DNA from: a bacterium
Lineage (GTDB): Bacteria > Patescibacteriota > Minisyncoccia > CAIUEV01 > JAHKAQ01
Assembly: GCA_018399475.1 (NCBI GenBank)
Contig: JAGYOS010000103.1
Coordinates: 1 to 6,825 of the forward strand
Reading direction: 5' to 3'
DNA length: 6,825 bases
Position 1 is the first letter of the stretch. Every line of letters starts with the position of its first letter. The notes beneath the pieces are model-generated. The model ran no database searches and was not told the DNA's origin. It saw only the letters and a program-made list of their open reading frames with translations. A program made the position numbers and the translations under genes. This document shows positions 1-6,411 of this stretch, one piece after another.

Positions 1-8
1 CCCCGTCT

Positions 9-40
<32 letters not shown>

Positions 41-41
41 T

Positions 42-74
<33 letters not shown>

Positions 75-450
75 ACTCAGGGGGTCGAAGCCCCAAATAT
101 CTAGCACTCATCGTTTACAGCGTGGACTACATGGGTATCTAATCCATTTTGCTCCCCACGCTTTCGTCCCTCAGGGTCAGCAATACCCTAGTGTTATGCC
201 TTCGCCTTTGGTATTCCCCATGATCTCAACGGATTTCACTCCTACACCATGAGTTCTAAACACCTCTGGTATGCTCCAGCTTGTTAGTTTTTCAAGCTAA
301 CTCAAGGTTGAGCCTTAAGATTTTACTTGAAACCCTTCAAGCCCCCTACGGACCCTTTACGCCCAATAAATCCGGACAACGCTCGAGGTCTCTGTATCAC
401 CGCTGCTGCTGGCACAGAGTTAGCAACCTCTTATTCGAAAGGATACTGTC

Positions 451-524
451 ATACGCCCAAGTTTTTTGATTCTATTAATTATAAAAAACATAATAAAAAA
501 TAAAATCAAAAAAATTGGGCGTAT
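451..524 (-). repeat. AT-rich hairpin insertion B in 16S rRNA (about helix 17, V3 region)
   Basis: The arms ATACGCCCAA (451-460) and TTGGGCGTAT (515-524) pair perfectly. After a mismatch (461/514), ten more pairs form (462-471 with 513-504), then a mismatch and four further A-T pairs. It sits after GTAAACCGCTTTTGTAGGAG and before the AATAAGAGGTTGCTAACTCTGTGCC block, i.e. in the helix 17 region (about E. coli 440-495). It is a close relative of insertion A, with an 8-nt longer core (68 against 60 nt between the outer CGCCCAA/TTGGGCG arms), mainly an extra A-rich stretch near 495-503. The base composition of the core (almost all A/T) contrasts with the surrounding rRNA. Confidence 0.9.
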
Positions 525-538
525 TCATCTCCTACAAA

Positions 539-574
<36 letters not shown>

Positions 575-607
575 AACGTCGCTCCATCAGGGTTTCCCCC
601 ATTGTGG

Positions 608-638
<31 letters not shown>

Positions 639-771
639 TTGGCCAGTATTTCAGTGCCAATGTTGGGAATCGCGCTCTCACGCTCCCTAACCGTCATAGC
701 CTTGGTAAGCCATTACCTTACCAACAAGCTGATAGTACGCGAGCTCCTCCTAAAGCGCCCGAAGGCTTTAC

Positions 772-833
772 CCGCCCAAGTTTTTTGATTCTATCAATTG
801 TCAAAACATAATAAAATCAAAAAATTTGGGCGG
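772..833 (-). repeat. AT-rich hairpin insertion A in 16S rRNA (about helix 9, V2 region)
   Basis: The arms CCGCCCAA (772-779) and TTGGGCGG (826-833) are exact reverse complements. After one mismatch (780/825) the pairing continues for ten pairs, 781-790 with 824-815, then through a short AU section to an AU-rich loop. It lies between the AATACC block of V2 and the TTCGGG-capped hairpin of helix 10, where E. coli has the short helix 9 (about positions 180-195; alignment by eye). The plus-strand left arm 773-799 matches insertion B at 454-480 with one difference in 27 nt, and the segment 806-816 matches 488-498. No open reading frame or intron core is present. It could be an extended helix kept in the ribosome or an intervening sequence cut out by RNase III. 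Confidence 0.9.
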
Positions 834-1050
834 ACATATTTGGTATTATTTCGGATTTCTCCGAGTTATCCCAAACTTTAGGGTAGATTCTCACGCGTTA
901 CTAACCCGTTTGCCATGCGCCCGAAGCGCATTCGACTTGCATGCCTTATCCACGTTGCCAGCGTTCGTCCTGAGCCAGGATCAAACTCTCTAAAAAAAAT
1001 AGTTGGGTAACCGTACAAAATTAGAATTGTACAATTATCTTTACTCTAAA

Positions 1051-1063
1051 TTGTTAAAGGGCA
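1051..1063 (-). promoter_or_regulatory. boxA antitermination site of the rRNA leader
   Basis: TGCCCTTTAACAA matches the E. coli rrn boxA (TGCTCTTTAACAA) at 12 of 13 positions. It lies about 55 nt upstream of the inferred 16S 5' end, inside the transcribed leader. In known systems boxA RNA binds NusB-NusE (S10) and helps RNA polymerase read through the untranslated, structured rRNA operon. The match and its position make the call strong; function here is inferred. Confidence 0.85.
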
Positions 1064-1075
1064 TTACTTTAAATA

Positions 1076-1102
1076 CCGCTTGGATGTTTCCTTTCATAGC
1101 GG
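1076..1102 (-). promoter_or_regulatory. boxB-like hairpin in the rRNA leader
   Basis: CCGCT (1102-1098) and AGCGG (1080-1076) can form a 5-bp stem around a 17-nt A-rich loop. The hairpin starts at or next to the predicted transcription start and ends 12 nt before boxA. This is the boxB-then-boxA order seen in bacterial rrn leaders. The loop is larger than in classical boxB, so this could be a simple leader hairpin. Confidence 0.5.
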
Positions 1103-1109
1103 CTTACTT

Positions 1110-1138
1110 AATATAGACAAAGAGGTTCCGACTGTCAA
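1110..1138 (-). promoter_or_regulatory. rRNA operon promoter (sigma70 type)
   Basis: TTGACA (1138-1133) and TATATT (1115-1110) are separated by exactly 17 nt, a near-consensus housekeeping promoter. Transcription would start near 1103. Directly upstream, 1139-1156 is an uninterrupted A/T tract (AAAAAATAATTTTAAAATT-like) resembling an UP element for the RNA polymerase alpha subunit, as expected for a strong rRNA promoter. A boxB-like hairpin and a boxA follow downstream. Confidence 0.88.
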
Positions 1139-1163
1139 ATTTTAAAATTATTTTTTCCAAAAT

Positions 1164-1191
1164 AAGAAACCGAATTTAAATTTAGTTTCTT
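1164..1191 (-). terminator. Possible weak terminator hairpin after the MFS gene
   Basis: AAGAAAC (1191-1185) pairs with GTTTCTT (1170-1164) around a loop containing the palindrome AATTTAAATT. It lies between the end of the transporter gene and the rRNA promoter, where a terminator would separate the two units. The stem is AT-rich and followed by ATTTTGG rather than a clean T-run, so it is a weak candidate. Confidence 0.35.
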
Positions 1192-1270
1192 CTAAATAAA
1201 AAAGAATCCTGCTGACTAATCGTAAATTTTAAAATTATATCTCTAATCATTAAATATTTTTATAAACTTG

Positions 1271-2482
1271 CTAAGCAATCTCTTGGCTTTTCTTTCTCCA
1301 AATTGTCCCCATCAAAAGCGACCAAATACCACCCAATAGAAAAATAATTTGCCAACTCGCGCCGAAAGAAATATCCCAACAAAAGAGCAGAGCTAACAAG
1401 CTAATTCTTCCCAAATTCATTGATTGGGAAAAAAAGACTACGTATTTCAAATTTCCATAAATACCGGCTCGGCGGTACATGGCCGGGACTATTCCCATAT
1501 CCAAACCCCGTCCGCTTAAACCGGTTACAACTTTTATCAAAAGAATCTGCCACCAACCAATTGCAAAAATTCTCAGAGGCCAAGAAACTGCGTAAATAAT
1601 CAAAGCGGAAAAATAAGAAGATTTGTTTCTGTCAAAACTGCATTTGTCATATGCATGTCCGATATAAACGGAATAAGCGGCGATCAATAAAGCTATCGCT
1701 CCGTTTAGAACTCCCATTAAAGAAAAATTATCTTTAAGCATAATTGCCATAAAAATCAGCCAAAAAGTTTTGGAAATAACATCTACCCCATAGCCGAGAT
1801 AAGCCAAGAAGTAATTATGCTTATAAGTTTTATAGGAAGTCATTAATCTTTTGAAAGCTCTAAAGTAAGAAAATTTTGAAGGAGCAAATTTTTCCTTTGT
1901 GGAAAGCATAGGAACGCAAGAAAGCATAATGGCCACACTGGCAACAATAAAAAGAACTTGAAATCCAAAGAAATGTAAAATTAAACCTCCGATAATCGGA
2001 GATAAAATGGCAAAAATATCATTGATTAAATTCAAGCCGGAGTATTGGCCTCCTCTCACTTCATCGTCGCCATAATGAGCAAAATTGGTGTGGTAAGCCA
2101 CCCAATAGATTGAAAGGGAAGTGGCCATTAAAAAAGGAACTACAAAAACCAAATAATGATGTGTAGTTATAAGAGTTAACAAGTACAAATAAATAATTTG
2201 CAGAGGCAAAGAAACAGACATGGATTTTTCAAAACCGAATCTGGCCACTATTTTCCCGGCCAAAGGTATAAAAAAGAAACGAGCCGCATAAACAACCATA
2301 TAGTAAAGAGCCACCCATTTAATTTGCTCTCCGAATACTTTGTAAATATAAACCGGTTCAAAAAGACGAATCAACCCCACTCCAAAATTACGAATCAAAA
2401 CGGAAAGATATTGTTCTGACAATTCTTTGGATAAGTTGGGAAAAATTTTAAGCCTCCGAAAAAGGCTGAAAACAGAAAACAT
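1271..2482 (-). CDS. Major facilitator superfamily transporter
   Basis: A 403-residue integral membrane protein of the size and pattern of a 12-helix MFS carrier. Hydrophobic stretches are visible at about residues 27-48, 54-76, 89-105, 110-130, 150-170, 173-192, 224-248, 256-275, 289-308, 310-330, 355-372 and 375-394. The loop after the second helix, GKIVARFGFEK (76-86), resembles MFS motif A, and GHAYDKCSFDRNK (275-287) is its probable counterpart in the second half. The hydrophilic stretch at about 193-223 fits the central cytoplasmic loop. The ATG at 2482 begins 18 bp after the tsaC stop, so co-transcription is likely; no Shine-Dalgarno is visible. The stop is TAG. Substrate cannot be told from the sequence; a drug or metabolite exporter and a sugar carrier are both possible. 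Confidence 0.85.
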   Translation of the reverse strand: MFSVFSLFRRLKIFPNLSKELSEQYLSVLIRNFGVGLIRLFEPVYIYKVFGEQIKWVALYYMVVYAARFFFIPLAGKIVARFGFEKSMSVSLPLQIIYLYLLTLITTHHYLVFVVPFLMATSLSIYWVAYHTNFAHYGDDEVRGGQYSGLNLINDIFAILSPIIGGLILHFFGFQVLFIVASVAIMLSCVPMLSTKEKFAPSKFSYFRAFKRLMTSYKTYKHNYFLAYLGYGVDVISKTFWLIFMAIMLKDNFSLMGVLNGAIALLIAAYSVYIGHAYDKCSFDRNKSSYFSALIIYAVSWPLRIFAIGWWQILLIKVVTGLSGRGLDMGIVPAMYRRAGIYGNLKYVVFFSQSMNLGRISLLALLFCWDISFGASWQIIFLLGGIWSLLMGTIWRKKSQEIA

Positions 2483-2500
2483 ATTTTTGAAAAATAATTT

Positions 2501-3172
2501 TTATTTTTTGGCATTTTCTCCCCAAGCCTGAAAAAGCTCCAGTAGTTTTTGAGGATTCATCACTCCCAGCCGCAATATTTTAGGTTTTTGTTCAGTTAAA
2601 TCAATAACCGTTGAGGCTAAAGGTCTTTTCCCCTCTTGGCTAAGACTCCCGGCATTAATTATCAAATCGGGATGAGGAAAACGCCGACGGAACTTTCTGA
2701 TAATTTCTTCTCCCTCAATCTCCGGTTCTTCTTCAGAAAAGTTAACACTGGTTGTAATATAAAGATCTTGAAAATTTTTGGAGATTTCTTTGGTTAAAGG
2801 ATAGTCCGGAATACGGATCCCCAAAGTTTTATTTCTACCTGCCAGCTGCTCCGGAAGTTTATTTTTGCTTTTTAAAATTACCGTAAATTTACCCGGTAAA
2901 AGCCGACTCAAAAAAATTTCTTCCCGCTTACCAAAAATAGCATATTTTTTAACCATTGCTAAGTTTCGAGCTATCACTGAGAAAGGCTTATCCCCCTGAC
3001 GCATCTTTAATCTCCTAATTGTTTCCAGAGCTTGTTCGTTTTTAGCGTCGCAACCGAAACCGTAGACAGTATCGGTGGGATAAACAATAACTTTGCCGTC
3101 TTTTAAATAAGCGGCAGCAACCTTTGCGGCAACAGCAGGATTCTTTTCCTTTTTCAAATTAAGAATTTCCAT
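2501..3172 (-). CDS. tsaC: L-threonylcarbamoyladenylate synthase (TsaC/YrdC/Sua5 family)
   Basis: Makes threonylcarbamoyl-AMP from threonine, bicarbonate and ATP, the first step of t6A modification at position 37 of tRNAs reading ANN codons; a cytosolic enzyme working with the TsaBDE system. The 223 residues contain the full YrdC fold signature: YPTDTVYGFGCDA (31-43), the substrate-binding K56, R58 and KP (62-63) in RRLKMRQGDKPF, LLPGKFTVIL (91-100), GIRIPD (118-123), TTSVNFS (140-146, the usual TSANxS) and STVIDL (187-192) followed by ILRLG (199-203). It lacks the extra C-terminal domain of Sua5 (about 340 residues), so it is the short TsaC type. The ATG at 3172 has AAAGGG 8 nt upstream, the only SD-like element among the starts here. 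It is followed closely by the MFS gene. Confidence 0.93.
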   Translation of the reverse strand: MEILNLKKEKNPAVAAKVAAAYLKDGKVIVYPTDTVYGFGCDAKNEQALETIRRLKMRQGDKPFSVIARNLAMVKKYAIFGKREEIFLSRLLPGKFTVILKSKNKLPEQLAGRNKTLGIRIPDYPLTKEISKNFQDLYITTSVNFSEEEPEIEGEEIIRKFRRRFPHPDLIINAGSLSQEGKRPLASTVIDLTEQKPKILRLGVMNPQKLLELFQAWGENAKK

Positions 3173-3217
3173 TTTTTAAACCCTTTAATAAAAAACTTTC
3201 TCCATTTCTAACTTCTG

Positions 3218-3244
3218 ATACATTACGCAAGATGGAATATGTAT
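3218..3244. repeat. Short inverted repeat upstream of tsaC
   Basis: ATACAT (3218-3223) and ATGTAT (3239-3244) are inverted around a 15-nt spacer, about 46 bp upstream of the tsaC start. It could be an operator or a leader hairpin, but a 6-bp repeat in AT-rich DNA may be chance. Confidence 0.25.
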
Positions 3245-3264
3245 GGAAAATTTCTTCTACTAAA

Positions 3265-3294
3265 AATGTCTAAAAGGCACTTTTCTAGTACATT
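3265..3294. repeat. Imperfect inverted repeat just upstream of the small-RNA promoter
   Basis: AATGT (3265-3269) pairs with ACATT (3290-3294), and AAAAG (3272-3276) with CTTTT (3280-3284), around the 3-nt loop GCA; unpaired bases interrupt the stem. It ends 3 bp before the TTGACA at 3298. It may be a regulator-binding site, or a weak structure in the tsaC leader on the other strand. Confidence 0.3.
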
Positions 3295-3297
3295 CAC

Positions 3298-3325
3298 TTG
3301 ACAAAAAATGCTGAATGTGTATTAT
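3298..3325 (+). promoter_or_regulatory. Predicted promoter for a small RNA
   Basis: TTGACA (3298-3303), a perfect -35 box, is followed after 16 nt by TATTAT (3320-3325). A second, perfect TATAAT lies at 3329-3334 but is 25 nt from the -35 box, too far for a standard pairing. Transcription would start near 3332 and run to the right, against all flanking genes. No open reading frame of note follows, which points to an RNA product. Confidence 0.6.
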
Positions 3326-3331
3326 GTGTAT

Positions 3332-3461
3332 AATGGTATTTAAATAAATTTTTTCATCTCTTGTGGTGAGAGAAAGGGCAGAAGATAAAATCTTCACAAC
3401 GTTTAACCCCTTTCTCTCACCACCTCCAAAAGCTTTTTTAAAAAAAGCTTTTTTTATTTTT
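3332..3461 (+). ncRNA. Candidate structured small RNA, family not recognised
   Basis: The region lies between a plus-strand promoter-like sequence and a plus-strand terminator and has no coding potential. GTGGTGAGAGAAAGGG (3363-3378) and CCCTTTCTCTCACCAC (3408-3423) form a perfect 16-bp stem. The 29-nt loop contains a second hairpin, GAAGAT-AAA-ATCTTC (3381-3395), followed by the single-stranded ACAACGTTTAAC. After the stem comes CTCC and then the terminator. The expected transcript is about 125-130 nt. It lies downstream of, and convergent with, the nucleotidyltransferase gene, and divergent from tsaC. It does not show the conserved loops of SRP RNA, tmRNA or RNase P RNA, or a clear 6S shape. 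The alternative is that the long stem belongs to the mRNA 3' end of the minus-strand operon. Promoter, structure and terminator in one order favour an RNA gene. Confidence 0.6.
3428..3461 (+). terminator. Rho-independent terminator of the small RNA, possibly bidirectional
   Basis: AAAAGCTTTTTT (3428-3439) and its reverse complement AAAAAAGCTTTT (3441-3452) form an AT-rich hairpin, followed on the plus strand by TTT, A and TTTTT up to 3461. The T-tract is on the plus-strand side. Read on the minus strand it is followed by GGAGG, so it would work less well for the nucleotidyltransferase transcript. Confidence 0.6.
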
Positions 3462-3473
3462 AGAAAAGGTTTG

Positions 3474-3486
3474 CCGGTCTGACCGG
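3474..3486. terminator. CCGGTC palindrome beyond the nucleotidyltransferase stop
   Basis: CCGGTC-T-GACCGG is a perfect 6-bp inverted repeat with one central base, 6 bp beyond the stop codon of the minus-strand gene. It is the most GC-rich spot in the gap. It may stabilise or end that mRNA, but on the minus strand it is followed by AAACCTTTTC, not a clean T-run. A protein-binding palindrome is an alternative. Confidence 0.35.
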
Positions 3487-3492
3487 TAAAAA

Positions 3493-4188
3493 TTAACTTT
3501 CATTTTTGAAAGCTTCTTTCGCTCGTTCCAAGTCTTCTAAGGTATTCACTTGAAGATAAATGCCCTCTGTCTTTTCCACAATTACTTCATGGCTCTCGGC
3601 AATTTTAGCCAGAGTTTGAGGAAGACCGAATTCCCTACTCTTTTTATTTATCAAAACCGGCTTAAACTCAAAAAATAAACGAGTGAGCTTATAAGCTCCG
3701 GTATTAAATAAATATTTATTAAGTTTTACTTCAGGATAGTCTACTATTTTGGTTAACTTTTGCTGTTCATCTACCATTACCTGCCCTCCGCTGGGAACAC
3801 CGCTTTTCTCCGCCGCCAATAAAGCCAAAGGATGCCTGATAATTTTTTCAAGGTCTTTCTGGCTGTAAATATCATCCCCGCAAAGGACAAGAAAATCATC
3901 TTTTAAAATGGGAGCACATTGCCATAAAGCTTTAGCCGTTCCGTCCAGTTTTTCATGAACCACATAATTTATTTTTCTCTCTCCTATCTTGTCACCGTAT
4001 TTTGCTCTAATTTTTTCTTGGTGGTAATTAACTACAAAAACAAGTTCGTCTATTTCCTTCGGCAAGGCTTCTATGGTTTTGTCCATGATGGAAACACCCG
4101 GGATAATTTCTAAGAGCGGTTTGGGATTTTCATTGGACAAAGGTCTAATACGAGTCCCTTTTCCGGCAGCTAAAATTACAGCTTGCAT
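3493..4188 (-). CDS. Nucleotidyltransferase (sugar-1-phosphate NTP transferase type)
   Basis: Predicted to join a sugar 1-phosphate to a nucleoside triphosphate, giving an NDP-sugar for cell-surface glycan synthesis. The 231 residues form one Rossmann-like transferase domain: the nucleotide-binding signature LAAGKGTRIRPLS (6-18) with PKPLLEI (22-28), LDGTAKALW (81-89), the metal-binding CGDD (103-106), FNTGAY (161-166), and a C-terminal YLQVNTLEDLERA (211-223) matching the position where GlmU and RmlA proteins bind the second metal contact. There is no left-handed beta-helix acyltransferase domain, so it is not a full bifunctional GlmU (about 450 residues), and it is shorter than RmlA (about 290). 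The sugar and base are not determinable from sequence. The ATG at 4188 gives the motif at the usual distance from the N-terminus. The RNase H gene ends 37 bp upstream; no Shine-Dalgarno is visible. Confidence 0.85.
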   Translation of the reverse strand: MQAVILAAGKGTRIRPLSNENPKPLLEIIPGVSIMDKTIEALPKEIDELVFVVNYHQEKIRAKYGDKIGERKINYVVHEKLDGTAKALWQCAPILKDDFLVLCGDDIYSQKDLEKIIRHPLALLAAEKSGVPSGGQVMVDEQQKLTKIVDYPEVKLNKYLFNTGAYKLTRLFFEFKPVLINKKSREFGLPQTLAKIAESHEVIVEKTEGIYLQVNTLEDLERAKEAFKNES

Positions 4189-4225
4189 AATAGATCAATT
4201 AAAAATTATAAATTACAATAAAAAA

Positions 4226-4642
4226 TTAAGCTCCGTCTAAGGCTTGGTTTACCAACCGATCAGCTTCTTTGTTCATTTCTCTCTTAACATGTGTAAAAGT
4301 AACTTCTTTAAAATCAAGAGTTAGATTCCAAAGTTCTATAAAAAATTTATGGAGAGTTACTTCTTTAATTTTATATTCCCTATTTAATTGTTTTACAATC
4401 AGCTCACTGTCTAAAAAACATTTTACCTTTGAATTTTTCGTCCTAGTTTTTCCCAAAAGCTTCTTTGCTTTTTTAAGCCCTTCAACAATCGCCTTATACT
4501 CGGCCGTATTATTGGTAGCCTCCCCTATTTTTTCCGATAATTTAAAAATATTTCCGTTAATTTCCAAAACCGCTCCAATGGCTGCCGGTCCTGGATTCCC
4601 TCTGGAACCTCCGTCGGAATGAATTATAATTTCATTTTCCAT
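4226..4642 (-). CDS. rnhA: Ribonuclease HI family protein
   Basis: Cuts the RNA strand of RNA-DNA hybrids (R-loops, Okazaki primers). The 138 residues show the RNase H fold and all four acidic catalytic positions: D10 in HSDGGSRGNPGP (8-19), E48 in NNTAEY (44-49), D78 in FLDSELIVKQL (76-86) and D128 in NKEADRLVNQAL (124-135), plus H118 in THVKRE, the probable active-site histidine. The wording is that of the short 'reverse transcriptase-like' RNase HI group found in many bacteria and archaea, rather than the E. coli RnhA group. The ATG at 4642 is chosen; an in-frame TTG at 4651 would add three residues but is less likely. It lies between recJ (47 bp upstream) and the nucleotidyltransferase (37 bp downstream), probably in one operon. 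The pairing with recJ suits a role in DNA maintenance. Confidence 0.9.
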   Translation of the reverse strand: MENEIIIHSDGGSRGNPGPAAIGAVLEINGNIFKLSEKIGEATNNTAEYKAIVEGLKKAKKLLGKTRTKNSKVKCFLDSELIVKQLNREYKIKEVTLHKFFIELWNLTLDFKEVTFTHVKREMNKEADRLVNQALDGA

Positions 4643-4689
4643 GATCAACAATTAAAAATAAAAGTGGCCGGTAAAATAATAAAACTATT

Positions 4690-6411
4690 TTAATACTTAT
4701 TTACTTTTAAATCTACCATTTTAAATTCCAAAGAATCTCTGCCGTTAAAATGGTTAACACTTAGGTTAAAAACGATATCAACAAGATCACCGGCTTTCAC
4801 TTGCCCGTTAAAATTTTCAAAGTTAAAACCGATGCAATCAAAATATTTCAAAGAACCCGCTTCAGATTTCCTACGGCAGACCAATAATTTTAAATGCTTG
4901 CTCTTTTGACCGACAAATCTTGCTTGGCAAATTTGGGCGTTCTTAATTAAAAAAACCGGTTCCGGATTGTCAACTCCGTAAGGCTCTAAAGCTTTTAAAT
5001 CCTCTTCCAAAGATTCCCCCACTTCATTAAAGCCTAATTCGTAATCAATTTTAAGTTTGGTTTCCATATCTTTTGCTGTGATTTCTTGATTGGCAATTTT
5101 CTCCAATCTACTTTTAAATTCCGCTAGATCTTCCCGGTTAACTGTAAAACCGGCTGCTTGCTTGTGACCGCCGAACTCAACTAAAAGATCTTCCACCTTT
5201 TCCAAGGCTTTAATAATATTAAAATTTTCTATGCTTCTGGCGGAACCCCGAATCCGGTTGCCATCTTTTCCATAAACCAAAGCGGGGCGGTTAAACTTAT
5301 CGCAAAGCCTGCCGGCCACCAAACCAACTATACCCAACGGCCAATCATTCTCTCCCACGATAATAATTTTCTTTTCGGAAAAATCCATCGCTTCCGCCGT
5401 TTTTAAAATTTTAGCGGTCAAATTTCGGCGATCCCCGTTTTGAATTTCTAATTGTTTCGCCAACCTCTCGGCGGGAATAACATTTTCCTCATTCAAAAGA
5501 ACATGAGCGTTATTTGCATGATCCATCCTGCCAGCAGCATTTATTCTGGGAGCAATTTGAAAAGCTATTTCTTCTGATCTAACAGGTTTTTTGCCATCCG
5601 TAGTAAGTTTGGCATTTTTCATCAAAAATTTCAGCCCCGGCCTTCTAGTTTTGCTTAAAACAATAAGCCCATATTTAACTAGAGTTCTATTCTCCCCTTG
5701 GAGAGGGACAAGATCGGCAACAGTGCCTATGGCTACTAAATCTAAAAGCCATTTTTCAAAACCTACCGAAAATTTATTTTCTCCCATTTCCCTAATTAAA
5801 AACTGAACCAGTTTAAAAGCCACCCCTACTCCGGCTAATTCAGTAAAAGGATAACGACCTTCGTCTTGATGAGGATTAATTACCGCAACTGCCCGAGGAA
5901 GTTTCTTGGGTAAGGCATGGTGGTCGGTAATTATCAATTCTATTCCTTCTTTTTGAAGAAGCTCAGCTTCTTTAGCATCTCTCACTCCGGTATCTACAGT
6001 AATAACCAGATCAACTTCTTTGCTTTTTAAATAAGCTACCGCTTCTTTGTTCAAACCGTAGCCCTCTTTAGTCCTTTCCGGAATATAAATAACCGGTTTT
6101 ATCCCCAGCTCTTTAAAAAATTGGTTTAAAATAGAAGTTGCCGTTACTCCGTCAGCATCATAATCTCCGTAAACGGCAAACTTTTCTTTATTTTTAATGG
6201 CCTTCAGGATTCTTTTAGCTCCTCGTTCCATCCCTGAAATCAGGCTCGGGTCATGCAAGCCTTTTTGATAATCCAAACTAAAAAAATCTTCCGCTTCCTT
6301 TTTTGTCTTAATCCCTCGTTGGAAAAGAATCGTTTGAATAAATTTGGAATAATCGGAAAATTTTTTTCTGTATTTATTTCCCGGCCGAGATTTTAGAATC
6401 CATCTTTTCAT
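4690..6411 (-). CDS. recJ: Single-stranded-DNA-specific exonuclease RecJ
   Basis: A 5'-3' exonuclease on single-stranded DNA, acting in RecF-pathway recombination, mismatch repair and base-excision repair. At 573 residues it is full length (E. coli RecJ 577). DHH-superfamily motifs are all present: AVYGDYDADGVT (79-90), VITVDTGV (136-143, D140), IITDHH (160-165), LVAIGTVADLVPL (225-237, D233), RINAAGRM (289-296), IIIVGENDWPLGIVG (349-363) and the DHHA1 glycine-rich FGGHKQAAGF (413-422). The region from about 450 to 573, with EPYGVDNPEPVF (476-487), corresponds to the OB-fold domain that binds single-stranded DNA. The metal-binding aspartates and histidines look intact, so it should be active. 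The ATG at 6411 fits the family's N-terminus; it has no visible Shine-Dalgarno. It follows ackA after 72 bp and precedes the RNase H gene. Confidence 0.96.
   Translation of the reverse strand: MKRWILKSRPGNKYRKKFSDYSKFIQTILFQRGIKTKKEAEDFFSLDYQKGLHDPSLISGMERGAKRILKAIKNKEKFAVYGDYDADGVTATSILNQFFKELGIKPVIYIPERTKEGYGLNKEAVAYLKSKEVDLVITVDTGVRDAKEAELLQKEGIELIITDHHALPKKLPRAVAVINPHQDEGRYPFTELAGVGVAFKLVQFLIREMGENKFSVGFEKWLLDLVAIGTVADLVPLQGENRTLVKYGLIVLSKTRRPGLKFLMKNAKLTTDGKKPVRSEEIAFQIAPRINAAGRMDHANNAHVLLNEENVIPAERLAKQLEIQNGDRRNLTAKILKTAEAMDFSEKKIIIVGENDWPLGIVGLVAGRLCDKFNRPALVYGKDGNRIRGSARSIENFNIIKALEKVEDLLVEFGGHKQAAGFTVNREDLAEFKSRLEKIANQEITAKDMETKLKIDYELGFNEVGESLEEDLKALEPYGVDNPEPVFLIKNAQICQARFVGQKSKHLKLLVCRRKSEAGSLKYFDCIGFNFENFNGQVKAGDLVDIVFNLSVNHFNGRDSLEFKMVDLKVNKY

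Noticed and set aside
1234..1239. Second rRNA promoter at a minus-strand TATAAT
   Set aside because: The hexamer 17 nt upstream is A-rich and does not resemble a -35 box; kept only as part of the repeat noted there.
1401..1583. Minus-strand 60-codon open frame within the transporter gene
   Set aside because: Out-of-frame shadow of the MFS gene; the same applies to the plus-strand frames at 2198-2419, 4269-4622 and 5591-5806 inside other genes.
3329..3334. TATAAT as the -10 box paired with TTGACA at 3298
   Set aside because: The spacing is 25 nt; TATTAT at 3320 gives a workable 16 nt instead.
3332..3461. Small RNA as SRP RNA, 6S RNA, tmRNA or a riboswitch
   Set aside because: No SRP GNAR-type apical loop motif, no 6S central bubble, no tRNA-like ends, and it is not the leader of a plus-strand gene.
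4649..4651. TTG at 4651 as the RNase H start
   Set aside because: The ATG at 4642 keeps the whole domain and is a stronger start codon; neither has a Shine-Dalgarno.
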